DNA of 64,000 nucleotides from Megaustenia siamemsis (Eukaryota > Mollusca > Gastropoda > Stylommatophora > Ariophantidae). Under the pieces are notes generated by a model that was not told the DNA's origin, made no database searches, and saw only the letters and a list, made by a program, of their open reading frames with translations. How positions within the stretch are numbered: position 1 is the first letter of the stretch; every line of letters starts with the position of its first letter. The translations under genes and the position numbers were made by a program. Shown here one piece after another: positions 31,410 to 42,033 of this stretch. The DNA lies in NCBI GenBank assembly GCA_032433765.1, contig JAVIAB010000124.1:78296465-78360464 (forward strand). Reading direction: 5' to 3'.

Positions 31410-31820
31410 GGAGGACGTGAACTTCCAGTCAATATGGTAGATAGGCGGCAGGAACCATTAAAGGCTATGTCTGAAAAGTGTTCGTTGTTGCAGTTTCCTC
31501 ATATTCCAAGTCCTGCTTGTTGCATGAGCTACTGAGTTAAGCTCTCTGTGCATACCGTGAGCTGTGCGTTTCATCTGTTTTGATCGTGTTTCGATATTCC
31601 GATTATTTACGATGAATGATGATATCGTATGATGGAAAACAGATGGCCGTGTTCATTTTCTGTGCGGTTTCGCCTTATGTCTTTTGGCGTGTGCTGAGAC
31701 TACAGCTACCTTTCTTTGTTTGGGAGATGAGATAGTAATTCGGATGATTCCACTGGCACGGGCGGTTGAGCAATTATGGATTTTTAACTCGTTTGCAGTG
31801 ATACCGGGGCCTTCCATAAA
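31410..31820. repeat. Unclassified repeat, partner of 30,002-30,260
   Basis: See the partner entry for the shared blocks. Here the two halves lie in the same order but are separated by about 180 bp. The open frame at 31,684-31,905 crosses it and has no recognisable motif. Confidence 0.65.
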
Positions 31821-31982
31821 CATAACCATAACCAGGTATACATTTCGTGATTTATTGCAAAATGACTGTGCATCTTTGCGATTTAGCAGAGTGCAACGAG
31901 GTTGATTTTATTAAGGGAGAGAAATAGTAATAAATGAATATTATAATTGAGGGAAACTTCCGAGGCGATAGATCAGCGAATT

Positions 31983-32112
31983 ATTTCAGGGGAAGATGTA
32001 TGTTTACAGCACTCGGAAAAAAAAACATCACAACTAATCAACAGAAAAAAAAACAGCAATGTCGGAAGCAGATTTTTTAAGGAATGCTGTAAACATACAT
32101 TTCCCCTGAAAT
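31983..32112. repeat. 130-bp inverted-repeat element (MITE-like)
   Basis: Arms at 31,983-32,011 and 32,085-32,112 are inverted copies, beginning ATTTCAGGGGAA and containing ATGTATGTTTACAGCA, differing by one extra base in the left arm. Weak symmetry continues about 15 bases outside both arms. The A-rich middle has no coding capacity. It may be a small non-autonomous DNA transposon or a structured locus. Confidence 0.75.
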
Positions 32113-32879
32113 GATTCGATTCTATTAATCAATATACAGTGCTACTTTACTTGAGGTAATAATTTTACAAATTGAGTTTCTTATTTACACAGCTTCTGGT
32201 TATGCATATTTAGAATCTTATGTCTGTAATTGACACGTGGTTTCTTTTAATTAACACTGTGTTGCTTAAACTTCTACATTTATTTTCTTAAGTACGGTAT
32301 TTGATCACGGTATAGGCCTACTAGTCAAATTGTCTAAATTTATGTATATCTTTTATCAACCGTTTGTTATTGTTGTACATATTTGTGTAGAGTTCTATCG
32401 CCAACAATCTAGCAAGATTTTCTATTTAAACAAAACAAAAGTGGAAACAGCGGGCAATTTGTTTGTACATGCCGGCATCCTTTAACAAAATACTCATCAA
32501 ATACCAAATATACTAGACCATAAAGGATCTAGATGATCCGGTTACACATGTCAATGATTGCGTCCCCGTATGTTCCTAGGAATGTTACATTTGCTCGTAA
32601 GCAATGACAAAACATTCGAATCTTGCGTGACAGAATGCAAGAATGTTATCCAAAGATATACAATATCTCTATTATCACATAATCCCATCCACAAACTGAA
32701 AAAAAAGATGATAAAGGCACTATTTTAAGACATAATATTCAGAGTTACAAATTCCGAGTGACTATTATGACTGGTGAGAGTAAAAGTAAAGCAATACAAG
32801 TAATGCAGATATTTTTACGCTTCCCTTTTGGGAGCGCTATGAAACTTGGGTAGTCCTCCAACAACTAGAAAATACAATA
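32113..32879. other. No recognisable gene
   Basis: AT-rich DNA without visible coding motifs or repeats. Confidence 0.4.
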
Positions 32880-34345
32880 TAGAAGATCATTGGAAACAGG
32901 TTTAAAAAATATATGGAAAGAGACATGCGAAGAAACACTGGGGAAAAGAGAACGCCAGGATAAGGCATGGATGACAGCAGAGACCCTGGATAAAATTAAA
33001 GAAAGAAAGAACAAGAAAGCAGACATAAATAAAAGCAAAACAAGAAGTAATAAAGCCAAGACACAGGAAGCTTACACAGAGGTGAACAAAGAAAAATATT
33101 AGGCAGAATCATTCTGGAGAGACTAGAAGAGGCTATAGAGAAACACTTGAGAGATGAACAAGCAGGTTTTAGGAAGAACAGATCATGTGCTGATCAAATA
33201 ACTTATCTACGTATAATAGTTGAACAAAGTTTAGAACTATAATCCCCACGTTATATTGGATTCATAGATTACGAAAAGGCATTTGATAGTTTCGACAGAG
33301 GAATGCTTTGGAAGTTGCTGAGTCATTACGGAATCCCCATAAAGTTTATTAACCTGATAAAAACAATGTATGAAGGAACCAAATATAGTGTGGTGCATGA
33401 AGGACAGCTTACAGAAGCATTTGAAATAAGAACAGGAGTAAGGCAAGGATGCCTTCTGTCTCCATTTCTCTTTCTACTGGCCATAGATTGGATTATGAAA
33501 ATAACTCAAAACAACAGAAATGGGATCCAGTGGTCACTGACCAAACAACTTGATGATTTAGACTTTGCTGATGACATAGCTCTCCTATCACACAGCCATC
33601 AACAGATGCAGGATAAAATGAGTATATTAGATGAGAGATCACAACAGCTAGGACTGAAGATTAATAGAGATAAGACCAACATTATGAGAATTAATGCAGT
33701 TGGCAATAACCAAATAAAACTAGGAGAAATACCTCTACTAGACGTACAATCTTACATATATCTGGGCAGTAATATAGATAAAGAGGGAGGAACAGAAAAT
33801 GATACCAAAATAAGGATATCAAAAGCAAGAGGAGCTTTCATTGCACTGGGAAACATATGGAAATCCAAAGAAATTAGGCTAAATACAAAAATAAAAATTT
33901 TCAACTCAAATGTTAAGTCGGTCCTATTATATGGCTGTGAAACATGGAGAATAACAAAATTGACAATCACGAAGGTACAGACTTTCATTAATGGATGCTT
34001 GCGCAGAATAAAGGGATGGAAATGGCAGGACAAAGTCACTAACGTGGAATTATGGAAATGTACCGGTCAAATACCAGTGGATAAAGAGATACAGCGAAGA
34101 CGATGGCGATGGATAGGACACACACTACGGAAGCCAACAGAGAGTATTACACAACAGGCCCTTTTTTGGAATCCCCAGGGGAAAAGACAAAGAGGAAGAC
34201 CAAGGAATTCTTGGAGAAGACAGATCGAAGCAGAGATGAAGATGATGGGGAAGACATTGAATGATCTTAAAAGAATTGCAAAAAACAGAACGACTTGGAA
34301 AGTGTTTGTTGAAGACCTATGCTCCACTGGGAGCTAAAAGGTAGA
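32880..34345 (+). mobile_element. FADD-type RTE-like LINE, internally deleted copy
   Basis: A second copy of the LINE at 20,926-24,536. It starts within the linker region ('TCEETLGKRERQDKAWMTAE'), then jumps to 'GRIILERLEEAIEKHLRDEQ', so a large internal piece is missing near 33,100. From 33,303 a 344-codon open frame covers most of the reverse transcriptase and the C-terminus: 'GVRQGCLLSPFLF', the 'LDFADDIALLSH' catalytic block, 'YIYLGSNIDKEGG', 'YGCETWRITK' and 'RGRPRNSWRRQIEAEM'. A stop just upstream (33,241) separates the 'FIDYEKAFDS' block. The family's 3' end 'GTAGAAGATGAA' is at about 34,333-34,345. It lacks the endonuclease and is inactive. Confidence 0.9.
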
Positions 34346-34458
34346 AGATGAAACTTGTGTAGTCGTAGTTTATGAACTGAACTTTAGAAACGAGCGGAAA
34401 AGTTTGTCTATCTTTGGGGTTAGGGTGTTGGCCATAGACTTTGTTTCCCGAATTATAG

Positions 34459-36903
34459 GTCGTTTCAAATATTTTGAAGGTGTTTAAAATTCCATATCTC
34501 TGCAACCAATTGATTGATAATGCTGAAATTTTGCATGTGGTCTTGTGATTTTTGGTCCCAAGAAGTACATTCATTTCCTCACCAACAAACGTATAGTTTT
34601 AAATATTCTTTATTTGAAGTATACAAATTTAAGGCATTTTGGTCAAACCATATATTTGGAGGAATTACCGCTTCATATGAGTGAGCACCCACGGACTTGT
34701 CATCTTGAACGTAATGCGCGCCAATTTCCCTGTTTTAAGCACTAAAAAACACATAAAACGCGTCATAGTTATAATTTTATATCCGGTGCATCCCATTTCC
34801 TGTCGTTTTGTTGTGATTTATGTGCAACGGCGTATCCTAATTATTGGGTAATTTCGTTAAATTTGTGATCTGTTAGTCAATGGGTATAAAAGTAAAGTTC
34901 CTTACATTGCAATCAGTGGCAATAAAGGTGTATAAATATTTTTGCATAGAAGCTAAGCGTGGAAAACTGTATCGAAGCATCTCAAAGCCAGAAAAGAGAA
35001 CTATTCACGCATTGGGTATAAGCAAACGCTTTTTCAAACAAGTGCTTAAAGCTAACGGAGTGTCCAGTTCAATCAAGACTAGGACGCTAGGAAGAAAGAA
35101 AGTAGTAGATAGTTTTGACAAGGAAGTGATTAGAAGAGCAATTTGTAAAATGTTCGATTCCAAAGAAACTGTGACTTTAAGAAAACTGAAAATTCGACTG
35201 AGAGCAGAAAATGACATTGTTGTGTCGAAAACAACATTATGGAGAACTGTTAGAAGCATCGGTTTTACGTTTAGAAAGTACGATAGTGGTAGAAATGTCA
35301 TCTGCGAGAAGCCGCACTTAGTTTCTATGAGGAGTAAATATTTACGTGAAGTACGGGAAATGCGTAACCAAGGTTATGATATTGTATTTCTAGATGAATC
35401 TTGGATAAATTCTCACCACACAAGTGCAAAGGAATGGCAGTTATCAGATGGAAGTATTAAACGATGTGTACCCACTGGAAAAGGACAGCGTATTATAATG
35501 GCACATGCAGGCAGCCGAAAAGAAGGGTTGGTGAAAAATGCAGAACTTATATTCACCTCTAATTATACTGACAACAGGGACTATCACACCGAGATGAATG
35601 GCCATATATTTAGAGAGTGGATTGAAAATACTCTTCTTCCAATTCTAGACAGACCATCCTGTCTGGTAATGGACAACGCGTCGTACCACAACGCTGTGGC
35701 AGAAGAAGACAAAATTCCTACATCTACCAGTACAAAAGATGTTATAAAGATTTGGCTAAGAAAGGAAGGAATTCCATTTAACGAGGGATTTTTGAAACCT
35801 GAATTACTGTCACTTGTTAAGAAATCGCAAAAGACCAAAGTATTCCAAATAGACAAAATCATTCAACAGCATGGTCATACGTGCTTGAGACTGCCCCCTT
35901 ATCATCCACAATTAAACCCCATTGAACTCGTTTGGGCAAAAATTAAAGGGCAGGTGGCAGCTGAGAATACAAGTTTTAAACTATGCGATATAAAAGGACT
36001 GACATATGCTGCTCTATCACAGATTGACAAAGATTTTTGGTGCAAATGTGAAGATCATGTCTTAAAAGAAGAAAATGACTATTGGAAAAAAGATGGACTA
36101 TCGTTCGTTCAGCCCAGATTAGTAATCAATATGTTAGACTCCTCTGATTCAGAATAAATGAAATAATAATGGACGTTTTTATATGTCCGCATGATCAATC
36201 TTTAGCTAAAGTTGATAACGTTTTGAAAATGTAAAGATTCTTGATATGTGTACTGCAGGCATGCAAAGAAACTAAATCACTTTCATATGTCTTGTTTACG
36301 TAAAATAATGAAATTCACATGGAAAGACATAAAACGAACAATGCAGCTCTTTACAGTGAAGAGGATCCCGTGCTTACATCGGACTCTTTAGTCACATGCG
36401 TACCCATAAACAATAACTTTGCTTGATATGTCATGCTCGTTATCGCTCGCAACGGATAATTAATTTTGTTAAATGTATTCTTTGTTGTATATTGTTTAAA
36501 TAGTTTTCATTAATGGAACTGTTTATACGCTGATTTGTTTTAGACCGTCTGTAAAGGCTATAACATTGACATTCTCATAGTATTTTAAAGAAAGTAAACA
36601 ATAGAAAGTAAACAGTTGATAAACGCCCCCAACTTTCAAGTTGTGTAGAGACGCCTATGTCGAGAAGCTGATTTCCATTAATGTACGGTAAATTATTTTC
36701 TCCAGGAGCAAAAAGATCCGTAAATTCACTGAGATCAAAGGAAAGTGCTGCTTCATGATGAAGCATACTTCCTACATAATTAAATTTTGTGAAATCGGTG
36801 GGACCTTGGAAAAACAAGGCCAGATGCAAAAAATGAAGTTTGTAAGTGCAGGGAAAGAGGAGATATTTCATGTTAATCGTGAACATTTAGATTTGAAACG
36901 ACC
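34459..36903 (+). mobile_element. Intact-looking Tc1/mariner-like transposon, copy 2
   Basis: The element is 2,445 bp with perfect 13-bp inverted ends (GGTCGTTTCAAAT and ATTTGAAACGACC). The left flank is TA (34,457-34,458) and the right flank is AA, one base from a TA duplication. The interior is nearly the same as the reverse complement of 25,358-27,805, including the non-coding flanks, which implies recent movement of both. The right-hand frame at 36,755-36,970 is the mirror of 25,267-25,506 and crosses the element end, so it is not a second gene of the element. Confidence 0.87.
34880..36157 (+). CDS. DDE transposase, Tc1/mariner-like with long D-E spacing
   Basis: A complete 425-codon frame, same domains as its twin: a basic DNA-binding N-terminal part and a catalytic Asp ('VFLDESWIN'), Asp ('LVMDNASYHN') and Glu ('QLNPIELVWAK'), with 83 residues between the last two by my count. 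It keeps 'AKEWQ' and 'IDKDFW', matching the acidic or neutral residues in the diverged copy at 9.5 kb ('REWQ', 'IDKDYW'), so this version looks more ancestral than copy 1. The stop codon lies inside an AATAAA (36,153-36,158) that could serve as poly(A) signal. A hairpin, GGACGTTTTTATATGTCC, follows at 36,171-36,188 and is shared by copy 1. It is probably the best candidate active gene of the pair. Confidence 0.92.
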   Translation: MGIKVKFLTLQSVAIKVYKYFCIEAKRGKLYRSISKPEKRTIHALGISKRFFKQVLKANGVSSSIKTRTLGRKKVVDSFDKEVIRRAICKMFDSKETVTLRKLKIRLRAENDIVVSKTTLWRTVRSIGFTFRKYDSGRNVICEKPHLVSMRSKYLREVREMRNQGYDIVFLDESWINSHHTSAKEWQLSDGSIKRCVPTGKGQRIIMAHAGSRKEGLVKNAELIFTSNYTDNRDYHTEMNGHIFREWIENTLLPILDRPSCLVMDNASYHNAVAEEDKIPTSTSTKDVIKIWLRKEGIPFNEGFLKPELLSLVKKSQKTKVFQIDKIIQQHGHTCLRLPPYHPQLNPIELVWAKIKGQVAAENTSFKLCDIKGLTYAALSQIDKDFWCKCEDHVLKEENDYWKKDGLSFVQPRLVINMLDSSDSE

Positions 36904-38360
36904 AATAGTAAATGTGACAGGTTTTTTTTTATTTCCTACGGATTATCAACAGGGACAGAAGTCGGTTTGAATTTGAACTCTGAATTGAACTCTGCTCTGA
37001 ACAAAGTAAATATAAAGGAAACGGAGGTGAAAGATAGAATAGTGATTGCGATAGTTTGGATCTGGGCTTTTTCATTTCACTTGTATTTCATCAAGACTTC
37101 ACAAATTAAATAATTGCCAATTTATAGATATGAGCTACTCAATTTTGATAACTCTTCTCCGTTGCTTTGGATTCCGTTGCGCCTCTGATCAGTTGGAGAA
37201 CCACTGTGTGCTTATTTGTTTAGTTGCGCCAGGCTTTCTATCGGGGAAGGTAGATATGTGTGTTTATGGTTTCTAAAGGGATAGTAACATAGTTTTTTTT
37301 TTTTTTTTTTTTTTTGCATCTGGGAAATATGCTGCTGTTGGCTGTAAGCTGCAGGAGCAAGAGAGCTGACCCAATGAGAGCTGCACTCTCTGTGTCTCTC
37401 TGCTACGAGTTTGATGGGTCAGTTAATGCAGCTATTGTATTTTTCCTTTTTTTTTAATCTACTACTCACAGGTCAATCTATACTGATGCCACAGCCTATC
37501 TTTTCACAGGCCTTTTAACAGATCCATCTGTGAATACACGTGGAACTAATTTAAGAGTTTGTTGAGCAAAGCTAATTCTTTTAAAGCAGGTATTGAATTT
37601 GATATTGATTACTCTGATTTTAGTGGATAGTTCTCAAGACAAGCGTATTTAGTATTTTTTTTTTTTTGCGAGAGAGATTTGTATTCCCTTCTTTCATAAA
37701 GAGAATGTAGATCGGCGAGACTTTCAATTAATATTTTTAAATAAAAATAGTTATTAATGTTTGTTCGCACCTATATTTTGGATTTCTCCAATTTCGTAGA
37801 ATGTATATTTTACCGCTGTACTCCATGATGAGATCTCATGTTCTAGAAATACGCATCTCGCGTAGTCGGTGCATGTTTCATTTACTATTGACAGATCTGC
37901 TCCACGACGCAGGCTAGCATTCACATTAGCGATAGGCGTTTTATTTCCTTGGTTTTTAAATATTTATTTTGGTTCACAGAAACGAAACAAAATTAATAAT
38001 AATTCATTAAGTTATGGTGTTTTGTAAATTGCATACACTAATGTTTTTAATGCTAAATCATAGACGGGAAAGAGCAACACAATGCACCTGGAGAACACAT
38101 TTAAATTAGCGCACGAACGCACGCACACATACACACCAGTCAGCTTTATCATGCATGTCTCTATATAACTTAATTCCAATTTCCTCGAACAAAACTGTAC
38201 AATAAGTTTCTTTGTCTTCAAAAGAATGAAATGTTTACTGGTTGGCTGATTATGTGATAGTCGATGCTACTTGACAGTTATTTTTCGCACAATATAATGT
38301 CTATAAGTCTAAAAGATAGCTTGTTCTAGATACAGGACAAGTAAGTAAACCTCCGTTCAC
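36904..38360. other. No recognisable gene
   Basis: AT-rich DNA with a poly-T run of about 24 near 37,291-37,314. No coding motif seen. Confidence 0.4.
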
Positions 38361-38739
38361 TTTGATGCACTATTATGCGAGGATTACAGCTGCGTATGTA
38401 GGCCTACTGTGCTTAACAGCGTTAGTTTCCGCTAGGCATGGATTCTCAGGTCTCGCACTACCGAAGATTGGAAACACTATACTTGCCAAACATGTTGCAA
38501 ATGAAATTCCATGCGTCACGTCGTACCCTTATCATACCAGAAATGGATGCAGACACGATCATATAATCACAGAATGGGAAGTGCTTTTACTTTTCCTGAC
38601 ACTACTCTGCCACTTCTGCGTTCAATTGCTATATATCTCACACGCACTAAACATAATGAAAGAAGCTCACAAACTGTAGCTGTAGTTCCCGAGAAGAAAT
38701 TGTGACAACGTTTCTTTCACTTTCGTGTAAGAACAGATT

Positions 38740-39050
38740 GGTGTAAAAGAGAACTGAACGCGCTGATTTGCTCGCCGAAACAGCAGTTGTGAGTAGTGGA
38801 CGAGCAATGGACTGTGGTGATATTCTAAATGCCAACAGGACGTAGGCCGAGTAAATGATTCAAGCAATGGTTGTGAATCTGCGACCATGAACAGCAAATT
38901 AAAAGAGGAGAAGGAAGAGGAAAAGTAAACCAACATAGAACTGGTGTTGTCAAACTCAACACGTTGAGGGTTATACTGAATGACGCAGAGACCTCAGCAC
39001 TTACGGATATGTCCGACGTATAGTGAGGATGATCTGATGACCGACCACTT
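38740..39050 (+). pseudogene. RNase H-type LINE C-terminal relic
   Basis: The plus strand reads 'ERADLLAETAVVSSG' and 'MDCGDILNA', then in another frame 'NQHRTGVVKLNTLRV' and 'NDAETSALTDMS'. These align with 'ERADKLASSAVVEDG', 'VDRADIINA', 'NQHRTGVVSRWTLRD' in the RNase H fragments at 7.8-8.6 kb. Weak RNase H-like sequence may begin as far back as 38,380. It is broken and inactive. Confidence 0.6.
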
Positions 39051-41708
39051 GAGACTATAAATAATAGTAATAATAATAATAATAACAAGAAAAGCACAAA
39101 AATTAAATTAAATAACAATAAATATAATACAAAACATTTGGAATGGTATATTAACAGACAGTACAGTAAGCAATCGACAGTCCGGGCATAGTATCTAGTA
39201 TAGAATCTATCATAAAAAAATTAATCATAGACTAGAAAAAGCGTGTGCAAAAATATCATTGATTTTGTTTCCTGTTTACAAACAAACGTTTCGCCCAGTG
39301 AGAAATCGATATACTGGCAAATGGTACAATTCCTTCTTTTTCTGTAATTTCTGTTGTTTGATGTAATTGTATCTGAAAGCTTATTAGCTTTATTGTTGTT
39401 TATTTATATTATAATTTTAGAAGCACTGAGATAATTACACGATTTATCCAATTGGTAACTTTGTCTTCTCTCGTAGATTACTTCTTTTAAAATGGCACAA
39501 CAACAACAAAAAAATGTAACATTTAGAAGAAAAAAAAAGTATTGTTGTTTCATAGCATGTGACTTGTGAACGTCTAAAACGTTGTCAACTAGCGCAATGT
39601 CATAACGAAAGTTTCGACATCTAAACAATGCTAGCCCAGCCAAGCTGTTGAAAATGCCTGGAATAATAGTGTCTCTACGTGAGCAATGCCACGTAACAGA
39701 GGGGCTACTTTGTCATGTAAAAACAATACGATAAATTTCAAGGTCACCGCGTTTGTTTAAAAACTGTTGTTTGATTTTACAGGGACCTGAAAATGTGTGT
39801 AAATGTTGCTTGTTGTTTGCCATTCTTGCTCACCTTGATTGTTTACTTCTATATATAGTATACCAGTGATAATATTCTTCTCAGTTTCCTGGTCGGCTAA
39901 GTAAAAAGGCAGATAATAATAGCAGTAAACTCTCTTTGCTTTTAATAAATTTTATAACTGTGAGACAGTTTGGCATGATAAACTTGCACTCAATGATTGC
40001 CAATCACTACATAGATGGAGTAGATTTGTGGTTCGCATGGCCGAGCAGCATATGCTAAAGAATTTATTTTATTCTAAACTGCAAAATAGCGGAAGACACA
40101 AGGTGGACTGAAGAGAATATTCAAAGACACACTTACGATGACATTACAGCACTTTTGTAACAATTCTGCTGTTTGTGGAGTACAGCTTGGCAGTCGTTCA
40201 CCCCCGGTGTAGTAAGATTTCTGAGGTTACTACACTTTATAAGGGAAGAAAAAATAAATTAGACTAAGTAATCACTCAGCAAGGCAAGTACAACATGATC
40301 CTACTCAACATATCAACAAACATAGTTAGTTCCACATCGCAGCAAACACTTTAGAGCTTTACTGTCGTCATCAACAACCTCCCGAATCCACTTTTAAAAG
40401 AGAAATGACGACAGCATGGTCTGCATCGGCACGGATGTACAAACAACAAGATGCACGGAATTAATTACGGTATAACAGAACTTTTGGAGCAATTATTATA
40501 TACATTAACATATTTCATTATCGTCTCACTAAAACAGAAACAAAATACATTAAGCTAAAGAAGACAAGAAAAGGCTAACAAAATATGAAACACCGTTAGC
40601 TACTGTATAGCAGTTACTCGAACAAACCGGGAAGGTAACTAGAAGTTTCCGTGAAAAACAAGTGATTTTGAGAGCAAATAATAATTATTAAGTAGGAGCG
40701 CGTATTTGTTATAACTAGTACTACATATAGTGCAGGGCGTGACGCAGTAAAACTGAACGGTTTGGGAAAAAACATATGGTTAAAGGGCTCACAATACTGG
40801 TCAAAACTGGAGGTAAGCGAATACCATCTTTGTTAATGTATTTCTTAGTTTTTTTTTCTTCATTTTTTAAATTGGAAAAAAGGGGCGGGAAAAGACGGAG
40901 AAAGTTATTTTTCGTTTCGCAGTTCAAAGTAAAAGCAAAGACAAGGGGCATGTATTATTTAAGAACGGTAAAAATGTTTGGCAACACTTGATGAAATGCT
41001 GGTCGTCATTACATCAAACAGTTTGACTAATAGCATCCACTTGTAGCAGCAGAAGTGTGGATTCTGACAGTGCTACGTAACCAATGAGCTGCCCAATGAT
41101 AAAATATTGCAGGAAAACTGCTTTAAAAAGAATAGGTATTGGATAAAATAATAAGAAAGTGGATATCTCTTCTTCTGCCTTCGCCTGACTACTCCTCTAT
41201 ATCGACAGCCCATAGAATGACTTTAAGTGGACGTAAATGTGTTGCCAATTCGTTATGTTATTTGTAGCAAGCTGCGAAATCTGCCTATTTCGGCCCAAGA
41301 TATCCATCTTCGGCATTACATTTTTGCATATGTGTTGTCTTCTCTCCCCCCCCCCCAACCTCCCTTTTCGGAGCTTTCTTGCTTGGTCAGACTAGCTAGC
41401 ACATCTGAGGCTATCGTGAGAAGGTGCATCAAGTGTTCCAAGTAGTCAGCTATGAGTTGATGACAAATTTCGCCGATGATGTTGAGTTGTACACACCTCA
41501 ATGCTCCTCTTTGTCAAGTCCAAGTTTGTGAATGCGACCTTCTCCTGTCTAGAGTTGATATGCGATTTACGTCAACACATTGAGTACTGTTCTAAGATAT
41601 GGTGACCATTTTTTCCCCATTGTTTTCGGGGACATTTGTCACATTGTTTATATTTCAGAGGATTTGTTTGCTTATTTCTGAGACTGTCCCACAAAATCGG
41701 GGACGAAC
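39051..41708. other. No recognisable gene
   Basis: AT-rich DNA with an (AAT)n tract at about 39,066-39,086. I recognised no domain in any frame. Short frames here are unsupported. Confidence 0.4.
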
Positions 41709-41717
41709 GATATATAT

Positions 41718-41773
<56 letters not shown>

Positions 41774-41781
41774 GTGTGTGT

Positions 41782-41833
<52 letters not shown>

Positions 41834-41838
41834 TTATA
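41709..41838. repeat. (TA)n microsatellite with internal CATGTG core
   Basis: Two TA blocks of about 50-60 bp surround a short 'CACATGTGTGTGTATACATG' core. Tyr/Ile-rich frames across it are artefacts. Confidence 0.95.
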
Positions 41839-42033
41839 ATATGTGTGGGTGGGTGTGTGACTGTGTTTGCGCAAGAAATTTTGTAGATGTAAAAAAGATA
41901 ACTTTAAATTTCATAATAACTGTGTTTATTTGCTGTTTGATTTTATTTTTGTTAATATTCACTTATGCGATACACGCACTTAATGAAATTACAATAGCTA
42001 GCTTTGTTTCTCAATAACAAAAAAAAGTTTTAT

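Noticed and set aside
20926..36903. A single large inverted duplication of LINE plus DDE transposon
   Set aside because: On the left the order is LINE then transposon, both minus; flipping the right side gives transposon then LINE. The orders disagree, and the intervening sequences do not match.
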